Below the pieces are notes generated by a model. It saw nothing but the letters and a program-made list of their open reading frames with translations, was not told the DNA's origin and searched no databases. 64,000 nt of DNA, from NCBI RefSeq assembly GCF_002116905.1, contig NZ_CP015118.1:992001-1056000 (forward strand). The letters run 5' to 3'. Positions 50,641 through 61,024 of this stretch are shown here, one piece after another (within the stretch, counting starts at the first letter, position 1; every line of letters starts with the position of its first letter). Source of the DNA: Piscinibacter gummiphilus (GTDB taxonomy: Bacteria; Pseudomonadota; Gammaproteobacteria; Burkholderiales; Burkholderiaceae_C). The position numbers were made by a program, and so were the translations under genes.

Positions 50641-51723
50641 TCAGCGGGTGCTGACGATCGTCTGCGCCAGTTCCCACGCCTGCTCGGCGAGGGGTCGGGT
50701 GCGCTTGCCCGCGGCCAATGCTTCGGTGCTGGAGGCGTTGCCCTGCAGGGCGCGGGCAGTGATGCCCTGGAGGATGCCCACCAGCCGGAACATGTTGAAC
50801 ACCAGATAGTAGGACCACTGGTCGGGGGTGACAGTCTCCGAGGTGCCACGGCCGGTCCGTTTCAGGTACGTCTTGACGTAGTCCGATTCGGAGGGGATGC
50901 CCAGCGACGCCAGGTCGATGCCGGCCAGGCCGCGCGAGGCGTTGGCGGGCATGCGCCAGGTCATGCAGTGGTACGCGAAGTCGACGAGCGGGTGGCCGAG
51001 CGTGGAGAGTTCCCAGTCGAGCACCGCGAGCACGCGGGGTTCGGTGGGGTGGAACACCATGTTGTCGAGGCGGTAGTCGCCGTGGACGATGCGGGTCTCG
51101 TCGCCCGCGGGGATGTGCTGCGGCAGCCAGTCGATCAGGTTGTCGGCCGCTTCGATCTTCTCCGTTTCGGCGGCGCGGTACTGCTTGGTCCAGCGGGCCA
51201 CCTGGCGCTCGATGTAGTTGCCGGGCTTGCCGTAGTCGCCCAGGCCCACGGCCACGGGGTCCACGGTGTGCAGCGCGGCGATCACGCGGTTCATCTCGTC
51301 GAAGATGGCCGCGCGTTCGGTGTTGGTGGCGCCGGGCAGCGTGGGGTCCCACATGATGCGGCCGTCGACGCAGTCCATGATGTAGAACATCGTGCCGATG
51401 ACGTCGGTGTCCTCGCACAGCGCGTAGGGCTTGGCGACGGGCACGTTGGTCTTCGACAGGCCGCTGATCACGCGGAACTCGCGGTCCACGGCATGGGCCG
51501 ACGGCAGCAGCACACCCTTGGGCTTGCGACGCATCACGTAGCGCTTGCCGCCGGCGGTCAGGCGGAACGTCGGGTTGGACTGGCCGCCCTTGAACTGCTC
51601 GACCAGCAGGTCGCCGCTGAAGCCTTCCACGTGCTGGCGCATGTAGTCGGCGAGGCGGTCGACGTCGAACGCCTGGGCTTCGGAGACGGGACGGGTCCCG
51701 ACGAACTTCTCGGTGTCGCTCAT
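50641..51723 (-). CDS. APH-family phosphotransferase (ACAD10/11 kinase-like)
   Basis: A 360-residue protein kinase-like enzyme. The ATP-binding part has FKGGQSNPTFRLTAGGKRYV and VMRRKPKGVLLPSAHAVDRE, the catalytic loop is IVHGDYRLDNMVFHP, and the metal-binding Asp is in AVLDWELSTLGHPLVDFAYH. Similar domains are fused to the ACAD in ACAD10/11, where they phosphorylate the 4-hydroxyl of 4-hydroxyacyl-CoA. The genes are 47 nt apart here. Antibiotic kinases have the same fold but not this context. Confidence 0.9.
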   Translation of the reverse strand: MSDTEKFVGTRPVSEAQAFDVDRLADYMRQHVEGFSGDLLVEQFKGGQSNPTFRLTAGGKRYVMRRKPKGVLLPSAHAVDREFRVISGLSKTNVPVAKPYALCEDTDVIGTMFYIMDCVDGRIMWDPTLPGATNTERAAIFDEMNRVIAALHTVDPVAVGLGDYGKPGNYIERQVARWTKQYRAAETEKIEAADNLIDWLPQHIPAGDETRIVHGDYRLDNMVFHPTEPRVLAVLDWELSTLGHPLVDFAYHCMTWRMPANASRGLAGIDLASLGIPSESDYVKTYLKRTGRGTSETVTPDQWSYYLVFNMFRLVGILQGITARALQGNASSTEALAAGKRTRPLAEQAWELAQTIVSTR

Positions 51724-51751
51724 GGTGTGCCGGTGTGCGGGTTCAGGAATG

Positions 51752-52528
51752 TCAGACGATGGACGAGCCGCCGTCCACGATCAGCGTCTGGCCGGTGATG
51801 TGGCGGGAGGCCTCGCTCGCGAGGAACACGACGGAGCCCTTCAGGTCCTCCTCGCCGCCGATGCGGCAGAGCGGAGAACGGGCGATGACGCCGTCCTGGA
51901 TGCGGTCGAGCAGGCCGGCCGTCATCTTCGACTGGAAGTAGCCCGGGCAGATCGCATTCACGTTGATGTTGCGCGGACCCCATTCGGCGGCCAGCGTGCG
52001 CGTGAAGTTGATGGCCGCGGCCTTCGACGTGTTGTACGCGATGGTGGTCACGCCCTTGGCCGTGCCCTTGAGGCCGCCGGTGGACGCGATGTTGATGATC
52101 TTGCCCTGCTGGCGCGGCAGCATGCTACGCTTGCCCACTTCGCGCGACAGGAAGAACGGCGCGGTGATGTTGAGGTTCATCACCTTGTGCCAGGCCTCGT
52201 CGGGAAAGTCTTCCGCGGGCGCGGCCCAGTTGGCGCCGGCGTTGTTGATCAGGATGTCGATCTGCCCGTGGCGCTCCAGCACCGCCGACACGAGGCCGGG
52301 GATCTGGTCGAACTTCTGCAGGTCGTTCTGGACGGGCATCACGTCGGTGACGCCGAGCGCCTTCAGGTGCGCCTCGGCTTCGGCGAGTTCGTCGGCCTTG
52401 CGCGCGGTGATGACGAGCTTGCAGCCCATCTCGCCGAGGGCTTCGGCCATCTGGAGGCCGAGGCCGCGCGAGCCGCCGGTGACGAGCGCGACCTTGCCGT
52501 CGAGCTTGAAGAGGTTCTTGACGCTCAT
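51752..52528 (-). CDS. SDR-family dehydrogenase
   Basis: A 258-residue short-chain dehydrogenase. TGGSRGLGLQMAEALGEMG, ILINNAGANWAAP, and the Ser-Tyr-Lys set in IASTGGLKGT ... IAYNTSKAA are present, with a C-terminal HITGQTLIVDGGSSIV. It lies 28 nt upstream of the kinase gene. It probably oxidises a 3- or 4-hydroxyacyl-CoA in the same pathway. Confidence 0.88.
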   Translation of the reverse strand: MSVKNLFKLDGKVALVTGGSRGLGLQMAEALGEMGCKLVITARKADELAEAEAHLKALGVTDVMPVQNDLQKFDQIPGLVSAVLERHGQIDILINNAGANWAAPAEDFPDEAWHKVMNLNITAPFFLSREVGKRSMLPRQQGKIINIASTGGLKGTAKGVTTIAYNTSKAAAINFTRTLAAEWGPRNINVNAICPGYFQSKMTAGLLDRIQDGVIARSPLCRIGGEEDLKGSVVFLASEASRHITGQTLIVDGGSSIV

Positions 52529-52555
52529 GGGGTGTGGCGGGTGAGGGGAGGGGAT

Positions 52556-52579
52556 GTCACGGGGCCGGAGCCCCGTGAC
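52556..52579. terminator. Hairpin between thiolase and SDR genes
   Basis: GTCACGGGGC (52556-52565) pairs perfectly with GCCCCGTGAC (52570-52579) around CGGA. It lies 15 nt after the thiolase stop and 27 nt before the SDR start on the minus strand, with no T run. It may separate the FadB-like/thiolase unit from the SDR/kinase/ACAD unit, at least in part. Confidence 0.55.
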
Positions 52580-52594
52580 GCGGGCGGTCGAAGG

Positions 52595-53773
52595 TCAGAC
52601 GACTTCGAACAGGCCGGCCGCACCCTGGCCGCCGCCGATGCACATCGTCACGACGACGTACTTGGCGCCGCGGCGCTTGCCTTCGATCAGCGCGTGGCCG
52701 GTCAGGCGGGCGCCGGTGACACCGTACGGGTGGCCGACGGCGATGGCGCCGCCGTTGACGTTCAGGCGGTCGTCGGGGATGCCCAGCTTGTCGCGGCAGT
52801 AGATCACCTGCACGGCGAAGGCTTCGTTCAGCTCCCACAGGCCGATGTCGGAGACCTTCAGGCCCGTCTGCTTCAGCAGCTTCGGGATCGCGAAGACCGG
52901 GCCGATGCCCATTTCATCGGGCTCGCAGCCGGCCACGGCGAAGCCGCGGAAGATGCCCATGGGCTTGATGCCGCGCTGTTCGGCGAGCTTGCCGTTCATC
53001 ACGACGACGGCCGAGGAGCCGTCCGAGAACTGGCTGGCGTTGCCGGCCGTGATGACACCGCCCGGCAGGGCCGAGCGGATCTTCGCGACCCCTTCGAGCG
53101 TGGTGTCGGCGCGGATGCCTTCGTCGGATGAGATCGTCACTTCCTTCGTGGTCAGGCGGCCGGTTTCCTTGTCGGCGACACCCATCACGGTGGTCATCGG
53201 AACGATCTCGTCGTTGAACTTGCCGGCGGCCTGGGCGGCGGCGGCGCGCAGCTGGCTGCGCACGCCGTATTCGTCCTGGGCTTCCTTCGAGATCTTGTAG
53301 CGCGAGGCGACCTGCTCGGCCGTCTGCAGCATGCTCCAGTAGATCTCGGGCTTGTGCTCGATGAGCCACGGGTCGGCGCGCATGTGGCGGTTGGTCTCGT
53401 TCTGCACGCACGAGATGGATTCGACACCGCCGCCCACGACGACCTGCGCGCCGTCGACGATCACGCTGTGCGCGGCCATCGCGATGGCCTGCAGGCCCGA
53501 CGAGCAGAAGCGGTTGATGGTGACGCCGGCCGTGGTGACGGGCAGGCCGGCGCGCAGTGCGATGGCACGGGCGACGTTGCCGCCCGTGGTGCCTTCGGAC
53601 AGCGAGCCGCCGAAGAAGACGTCCTCGACCTCGGCCGGGTCGATGCCGGCGCGGGCGACGGCGTGCTGCACCGAGTGGGCGCCGAGCGTGGCGCCGTAGG
53701 TCATGTTGAAGGCACCCTTCCAGCTCTTGGCGAGGCCGGTGCGGGCGGTGGAGACGATGACTGCGTCGGTCAT
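52595..53773 (-). CDS. Acetyl-CoA C-acyltransferase (thiolase)
   Basis: Last step of beta-oxidation: cleaves 3-ketoacyl-CoA with CoA. The 392 residues match a normal thiolase. The nucleophile is Cys90 in NRFCSSGLQAIAMAAH, the His is in NGGAIAVGHPYGVTGAR, and the second Cys is in TMCIGGGQGAAGLFEVV. It lies downstream of the FadB-like gene, with a REP element between. Confidence 0.95.
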   Translation of the reverse strand: MTDAVIVSTARTGLAKSWKGAFNMTYGATLGAHSVQHAVARAGIDPAEVEDVFFGGSLSEGTTGGNVARAIALRAGLPVTTAGVTINRFCSSGLQAIAMAAHSVIVDGAQVVVGGGVESISCVQNETNRHMRADPWLIEHKPEIYWSMLQTAEQVASRYKISKEAQDEYGVRSQLRAAAAQAAGKFNDEIVPMTTVMGVADKETGRLTTKEVTISSDEGIRADTTLEGVAKIRSALPGGVITAGNASQFSDGSSAVVVMNGKLAEQRGIKPMGIFRGFAVAGCEPDEMGIGPVFAIPKLLKQTGLKVSDIGLWELNEAFAVQVIYCRDKLGIPDDRLNVNGGAIAVGHPYGVTGARLTGHALIEGKRRGAKYVVVTMCIGGGQGAAGLFEVV

Positions 53774-53805
53774 GATGGTTCCTTGCGATTCGTGTTCTGT
53801 GCCGT

Positions 53806-53869
53806 GTCACCCCGGCGCAGGCCGGGGTCCTCTGGGGATGCCCAGGGTCCCGGCCTTCGCCGGGATGAC
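53806..53869. repeat. REP-like palindromic element, copy 5
   Basis: A 64-nt element GTCACCCCGGCGCAGGCCGG ... CCGGCCTTCGCCGGGATGAC between the FadB-like gene and the thiolase gene. One arm has CACCCC instead of CATCCC. Confidence 0.78.
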
Positions 53870-53877
53870 AGGGGTTG

Positions 53878-55977
53878 TTAATTGAAGGACTTGCCCTCTT
53901 CCGCCAGCTTCACGAGCAGCGGGGCGGGCGTCCAGAACTTGGCGTCCGAACCCGGTTCGGCCGCGAAGCGCTTCAGGGCGCGGATGACGTTGGGCAGGCC
54001 CACCTGGTCGGCGTAGAGCATCGGGCCGCCGCGGTGCGCGGGGAAGCCGTAGCCGTTCAGGTACACGATGTCGATGTCGGACGCGCGCTGCGCGATGCCT
54101 TCCTCGAGGATGCGGGCGCCTTCGTTGACCATCGCGAAGATGGCGCGTTCGACGATCTCCTCGTCGCTGACCTTGCGCGGGGTGATGCCGCGTTCCTTGC
54201 GGAAGTCGGTGATCATCTGGTCGACCGCGGGATCGGGGATCGGGTCGCGCTTGCCTGCTTCGTACTTGTAGAAGCCCGCACCGGTCTTCTGACCGAAGCG
54301 GCCGGCCTCGGCGAGGCGGTCGGCGACGATGGGGATGTACGCGTCCGGGTTGGCTTCCTTGCGGCGCTTGCGGCCGGCGTAGCCGATGTCGAGGCCGGCG
54401 AGGTCGCCCATGCGGTAGATGCCCATGGCCAGGCCGAACTTCTCGAGGGCCTTGTCGATCTGCTGCGGCGACGCACCGGCGTTCAGCGCCTCGTTGGCGG
54501 CCGCGCCGTAGCGGGCCACGATGCGGTTGCCGATGAAGCCGTCGCACACGCCCGACACCACGGCGATCTTCTTGATCTTCTTGGCGAGCTGCATCGACGT
54601 GGCGAGCACGTCCTTGCCGGTCTTCGCGCCGCGCACCACTTCCAGCAGGCGCATCACGTTGGCCGGGCTGAAGAAGTGCAGGCCGATGACGTCCTGCGGG
54701 CGCTTCGTGAACGCGGCGATCTGGTCGAGGTTCAGGGCCGACGTGTTGGAAGCCAGGATCGCGCCGGGCTTCATCACCTCGTCGAGCGTCTTGAACACCG
54801 TCTCCTTGACCTCGATGCTCTCGAACACGGCCTCGATGGCGAGGTCGACGTTCTTGAAGCCGTCGTAGCTCAGCGTGGGGGTGATCAGGGCCAGGCGCTC
54901 GTCGAGCTTGGCCTGCGTGATCTTGCCCTTCTTCAGCGAGCTCTCGTAGTTCTTGCGGATGGTGGCGAGGCCCTTGTCGAGCGCTTCCTGCTTGGCTTCG
55001 AGCAGCACGACGGGGATGCCGGCGTTGATGAAGCTCATCGCGATGCCGCCACCCATGGTGCCGGCGCCGATGATGCCCACCGACTTGATCTCGCGGACCG
55101 GCGTGTCTTCCGGCACGTCGGAGATCTTCGAGGCGGCGCGTTCGGCCTGGAAGATGTGGCGCAGCGCGCGCGATTCCGGCGTCTGCATCAGGCCGAGGAA
55201 CAGGTCGCGTTCGGTCTTCAGGCCTTGGTCGAAGGACCCGCCGACGGAGGCGGCGACCGCCTCCACGCACTTCAGCGGAGCCGGGAAGTTCTTCGAGACG
55301 GCGCCCACGGTGTTGCGGGCGAACTGCAGGAAGGCCTCGGCGTTCGGCTGCTTGACCTTCAGGTCGCGCACGCGCTTGAGCGGCGCCTTGTCGGCGACGA
55401 CCTTCTCGGCGAACTTCACGGCGCCGTCGACCAGGTCGCCGTCGATGATGGCGTCGAGCAGCGGGGTGCCGGCGAACTTCGCGGCGGGCACGGGGGCGCC
55501 CGAGACGATCATGTTCAGCGCGGTCTCGAGGCCCACGAGGCGGGGCAGGCGCTGCGTGCCGCCCGCGCCCGGCAGCAGGCCGAGCTTCACTTCGGGCAGG
55601 CCCAGCTGGGCGTCGGCCTTGGCCACGCGGAAGTGCGCGCCGAGGGCCAGCTCGAGACCGCCGCCGAGCGCGACGCCGGCGATGGCCGCGACCACCGGCT
55701 TCGAGGACCCTTCGATCGCCTTGATCACGTTGCCGAGGTTGGGCTCCCAGCCCGACTTGGGCGTGCCGAACTCGCGCACGTCGGCGCCGCCCGAGAACGC
55801 ACGGTCCGTCCCCGTGATGACCAGCGCCGAAACCTTCGGGTCGGCGAGCGCGCGGTCGAGGCCTTCGACGATGCCGACGCGCAGCGCGTGGCCGAGGCCG
55901 TTGACCGGCGGGTTCGTCAACGTGACGACCGCGACGGCGCCACGCACCTCGTATTGGGTGGAAGGTTGGTTGCTCAT
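53878..55977 (-). CDS. Enoyl-CoA hydratase/3-hydroxyacyl-CoA dehydrogenase (FadB/FadJ-like)
   Basis: A bifunctional beta-oxidation enzyme of 699 residues. The crotonase domain (about 1-190) has GTDRAFSGGADVREFG, LGGGLELALGAHFRV and LPEVKLGLLPGAGGTQRLPR. A linker is followed by the NAD domain with SVGIIGAGTMGGGIAMSFIN (near 297), HFFSPANVMRLLEVVRGAKT and GNRIVARYGAAANEAL. The C-terminal dehydrogenase repeat has HRGGPMLYAD. It is first in the minus-strand unit and divergent from the ACAD operon. Confidence 0.94.
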   Translation of the reverse strand: MSNQPSTQYEVRGAVAVVTLTNPPVNGLGHALRVGIVEGLDRALADPKVSALVITGTDRAFSGGADVREFGTPKSGWEPNLGNVIKAIEGSSKPVVAAIAGVALGGGLELALGAHFRVAKADAQLGLPEVKLGLLPGAGGTQRLPRLVGLETALNMIVSGAPVPAAKFAGTPLLDAIIDGDLVDGAVKFAEKVVADKAPLKRVRDLKVKQPNAEAFLQFARNTVGAVSKNFPAPLKCVEAVAASVGGSFDQGLKTERDLFLGLMQTPESRALRHIFQAERAASKISDVPEDTPVREIKSVGIIGAGTMGGGIAMSFINAGIPVVLLEAKQEALDKGLATIRKNYESSLKKGKITQAKLDERLALITPTLSYDGFKNVDLAIEAVFESIEVKETVFKTLDEVMKPGAILASNTSALNLDQIAAFTKRPQDVIGLHFFSPANVMRLLEVVRGAKTGKDVLATSMQLAKKIKKIAVVSGVCDGFIGNRIVARYGAAANEALNAGASPQQIDKALEKFGLAMGIYRMGDLAGLDIGYAGRKRRKEANPDAYIPIVADRLAEAGRFGQKTGAGFYKYEAGKRDPIPDPAVDQMITDFRKERGITPRKVSDEEIVERAIFAMVNEGARILEEGIAQRASDIDIVYLNGYGFPAHRGGPMLYADQVGLPNVIRALKRFAAEPGSDAKFWTPAPLLVKLAEEGKSFN

Positions 55978-56054
55978 GTTCGGGGGTTCCTCTTGGCGGC
56001 TGACGGTGGAGGGGACCTGGGTTCTGCAACAGCCCGGTGCGGAATGTCTCGTTG

Positions 56055-56082
56055 TTCCGCTATGCAGACCAGAATTTTGAAA
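56055..56082 (-). promoter_or_regulatory. Candidate promoter/operator of the FadB-like gene
   Basis: On the minus strand TTTCAAAATTC (56072-56082) is followed by the dyad that reads TTCCGC-TAT-GCAGAC on the plus strand (56055-56069; one mismatch from TTCYGC-N3-GCRGAA). The same two pieces occur in the opposite direction at 56224-56252. Confidence 0.45.
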
Positions 56083-56223
56083 AGTGGACTATCCTAGCCA
56101 GACCCATTCGCGTTGTAAACGGGGCGAATCCGGATCTCAACCCGGAAGTAGGTCGCTAAATGCCCGGCAACGCAATCACCCGCGCGACATCGAAGGTCTT
56201 TTTCGCGGCCGGGAAAGTTCCAA

Positions 56224-56253
56224 TTTCAAAATTCCAGTTTTGCGATGCAGAAT
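56224..56253 (+). promoter_or_regulatory. Candidate promoter/operator of the ACAD operon
   Basis: TTCAAA (56225-56230) and CAGAAT (56248-56253) are 17 nt apart. The dyad TTTTGC-GAT-GCAGAA (56238-56252; one mismatch from the consensus) covers the -10. Transcription would start near 56260, about 33 nt before the ATG at 56293. Confidence 0.5.
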
Positions 56254-56292
56254 GTCGAATCGCTCACGTCACGTGCCCTGGAGACGACCCGA

Positions 56293-57513
<1,221 letters not shown>

Positions 57514-57541
57514 GCCCCCTGGACGCGAACGGAGAACACTC

Positions 57542-58684
<1,143 letters not shown>

Positions 58685-58705
58685 CCGGCTGCATCTTGAG
58701 AGCAC

Positions 58706-58725
58706 ACGGGCCCGCACGGGCCCGT
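58706..58725 (+). terminator. Hairpin after the ACAD pair
   Basis: ACGGGCCC (58706-58713) pairs with GGGCCCGT (58718-58725) around GCAC, and TTCCGCG follows. It may weaken transcription into the next ACAD rather than stop it fully. Confidence 0.5.
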
Positions 58726-58757
58726 TCCGCGTTCCGCCTTCGTGAGGAAACTGACCC

Positions 58758-60557
58758 GTGAGTGACATCATCAACCGCCGCGACCTCGACTTCCAGGTCT
58801 TCGAGGTCCACGACGCCGACTCGTTGACGCGCCGCGAGCGCCACGCCGACCACAGCCGCGAGACGTTCACCGCGACGCTCGACACGGCCCAGGCCATCGC
58901 CACGGACAAGTTCGCGCCGCACAACCGCGAGTCCGACGAGAACGAGCCCACGTTCGACGGCCAGAAGGTCACGATCATCCCGGCCGTGAAGGAGGCGCTG
59001 GAGGCGTACTGCGCGGCCGGCATGATGTCGCCCACGAAGGACTACGACCAGGGCGGCATGCAGCTGCCGGTGCTGGTGGCGCAGGCCGCGTCCGCGATGT
59101 TCAAGAGCGCGAACGGCCCCACGCTGTCGTACGCCGGGCTCACGTCGGGCAACGCCAACGTGATCCAGAACTTCGGCACCGAACGCCAGAAGAAGAAGTA
59201 CCTCGCCTCGCTGCTGTCGGGCCGCTTCTTCGGCACGATGGCGCTCACCGAGCCGCAGGCCGGGTCGAGCCTGTCCGACCTGACGACGAGTGCCACGCCC
59301 AACGGCGACGGCACCTACTCGATCAAGGGCAACAAGATCTTCATCTCGGGCGGCGACCACGAGATGACCGAGAACATCGTGCACCTCGTGCTCGCGCGCA
59401 TCCCCGGCGCGCCGGCGGGCGTGAAGGGCATCTCGCTCTTCACGGTGCCGAAGTTCCACACCGACGAAGACGGCAAGATCGGTGCGCGCAACGACGTCGC
59501 GCTCGCGGGCCTGATCCACAAGATGGGATGGCGCGGCACCACGTCCACCATGCTGTCGTTCGGTGAGAAGGGCCAGTGCATCGGCGAACTCGTGGGCGAG
59601 GAGCACAAGGGCCTCGCCTGCATGTTCCAGATGATGAACGAGGCGCGCATCGGCGTCGGCATGGGCGCCGTGATGTACGGCTACCGCGGCTACCTGGCCT
59701 CGCTGCAGTACGCGCGTGAACGGCCGCAGGGCCGCCTGCCCGGCAACAAGAACCCGGCCGACCCGCAGGTGCAGCTCATCGAACACGCCGACATCCGCCG
59801 CATGCTGCTCGCGCAGAAGGCGTACGTGGAAGGGGCGCTGTCGCTGGGCCTGTATGCGGCCCGCCTGGTCGACGACCAGCGCACCGGCGAGACCGAACAG
59901 GTGCGCACGGAGGCCGGCCTGCTGCTGGACCTGCTGACCCCCATCGTCAAGTCGTGGCCGTCGCAGTGGTGCCTGGAGGCCAACAGCCTGGCCATCCAGA
60001 TCCACGGCGGCTACGGTTACACGCGCGAGTACCCGGTGGAGCAGTACTACCGCGACAACCGCCTGAACATGATCCACGAGGGCACCCACGGCATCCAGGC
60101 ACTGGACCTGCTGGGCCGCAAGGTGATGATGCAGAAGGGCGCTGCCCTCGAGCTGCTGGGCCGCGAGGTGCGCAAGACCATCGCCGAGGCCGAGGGCAGC
60201 GAGGGCCTGCGCCCGTTCGGCGAGGCGCTGACGGCCGCGTGGAACGACGTGCTCGAGACCGTGCGCAAGATCGGCTCGGTGCTCGCGGACGACGGCGACC
60301 GCGCGCTCGCGAACGCCGCGGTGTTCCTGGAAGCTTTCGGCCACACCGTGATGGCGTGGACGTGGCTGCGCCAGGCCATCGTCGCGTCGAAGGCACTGCC
60401 CTCGGCGGCGAGCGACGACGACCGCGACTTCTACCTCGGCAAGCTGCGCGCGTGCCAGTGGTTCTTCCGCTGGGAGCTGCCGCGCAACGGGCCGCAGCAC
60501 GCGCTGCTGCGCAGCCTCGACGACTCGACCTTTACCATGTCGCCGTCCTGGTTCTGA
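58758..60557 (+). CDS. Large acyl-CoA dehydrogenase (DmdC/AcdA-type, ACAD C-terminal extension)
   Basis: A 599-residue ACAD with N-terminal (about 35-155), middle (MALTEPQAGSSLSDLTTSAT) and C-terminal domains, plus an extra C-terminal helical region (about 470-599) typical of 3-methylmercaptopropionyl-CoA dehydrogenase-like enzymes. NGDGTYSIKGNKIFISGGDH and GYGYTREYPVEQYYRDNRLN are family marks. It starts 74 nt after the ACAD pair. Substrates in this branch include medium to long acyl-CoAs and methylthiopropionyl-CoA. Confidence 0.92.
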   Translation: MSDIINRRDLDFQVFEVHDADSLTRRERHADHSRETFTATLDTAQAIATDKFAPHNRESDENEPTFDGQKVTIIPAVKEALEAYCAAGMMSPTKDYDQGGMQLPVLVAQAASAMFKSANGPTLSYAGLTSGNANVIQNFGTERQKKKYLASLLSGRFFGTMALTEPQAGSSLSDLTTSATPNGDGTYSIKGNKIFISGGDHEMTENIVHLVLARIPGAPAGVKGISLFTVPKFHTDEDGKIGARNDVALAGLIHKMGWRGTTSTMLSFGEKGQCIGELVGEEHKGLACMFQMMNEARIGVGMGAVMYGYRGYLASLQYARERPQGRLPGNKNPADPQVQLIEHADIRRMLLAQKAYVEGALSLGLYAARLVDDQRTGETEQVRTEAGLLLDLLTPIVKSWPSQWCLEANSLAIQIHGGYGYTREYPVEQYYRDNRLNMIHEGTHGIQALDLLGRKVMMQKGAALELLGREVRKTIAEAEGSEGLRPFGEALTAAWNDVLETVRKIGSVLADDGDRALANAAVFLEAFGHTVMAWTWLRQAIVASKALPSAASDDDRDFYLGKLRACQWFFRWELPRNGPQHALLRSLDDSTFTMSPSWF

Positions 60558-60570
60558 CGCGGCCATTGCC

Positions 60571-61011
60571 ATGAACGACGCAGTACCCGAGGGCTTCGCT
60601 CCGCTCAAGCGGGGCGGCCCCTACTTCTCCCAGCTCGGCCCGCTCTACAGCCGGCGCGACGAGTTCGACATGGTGGTGCTCGGCCTGCGGGTCACCGAGG
60701 CCCACACCAACATGATCGGCATCACGCACGGCGGCATGCTGGTGACCTACGCCGACGGGGCGCTGGGCATCAACCTGTCCGTCGCGCGCGGCGTGCCGCG
60801 TTCGTTCGTGACCGTGCACCTGTCGAACGACTTCATCGACTCGGGCCGGCCGGGCGACTGGCTCGAAGCCCACGTGCGCATCCGCAAGATGGGCAAGCGC
60901 CTGTCGTTCGCCGACTGCGAACTCAAGGTGGGTGACAAGACCCTCCTGCGCAGCAACGGCGTGTTCGCCTCCATCAACCCGCCGGGCGAGCCCGTGCCCA
61001 ACGACGGCTGA
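60571..61011 (+). CDS. PaaI-type hotdog thioesterase
   Basis: A 146-residue hotdog-fold protein. THGGMLVTYADGALGINLSV is the signature loop with HGG and catalytic-type Asp. It probably releases CoA from an acyl-CoA intermediate. It starts 13 nt after the ACAD and ends 13 nt before the ComB-like gene, so all three are co-transcribed. Confidence 0.88.
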   Translation: MNDAVPEGFAPLKRGGPYFSQLGPLYSRRDEFDMVVLGLRVTEAHTNMIGITHGGMLVTYADGALGINLSVARGVPRSFVTVHLSNDFIDSGRPGDWLEAHVRIRKMGKRLSFADCELKVGDKTLLRSNGVFASINPPGEPVPNDG

Positions 61012-61024
61012 GGCCGTGCCTCCC

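Larger units (their letters stand above)
55978..56292. other. Divergent intergenic region (FadB-like / ACAD operon)
   Basis: These 315 nt hold two mirrored promoter modules (56055-56082 and 56224-56253), each with TTTCAAAATTC and a TTCYGC-N3-GCRGAA dyad. I see no gene in it. A possible ATG at 56245 lies inside the second dyad and is not used as a start here. Confidence 0.45.

Noticed and set aside
29216..53869. REP-like repeats considered as a CRISPR array
   Set aside because: Copies are far apart, with no regular spacers and no cas genes; each copy is itself a palindrome.
53875..56097. Long plus-strand frame opposite the FadB-like gene
   Set aside because: The product is a low-complexity Val/Ala/Arg/His-rich chain with no domain. 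The minus-strand frame has a complete family match.
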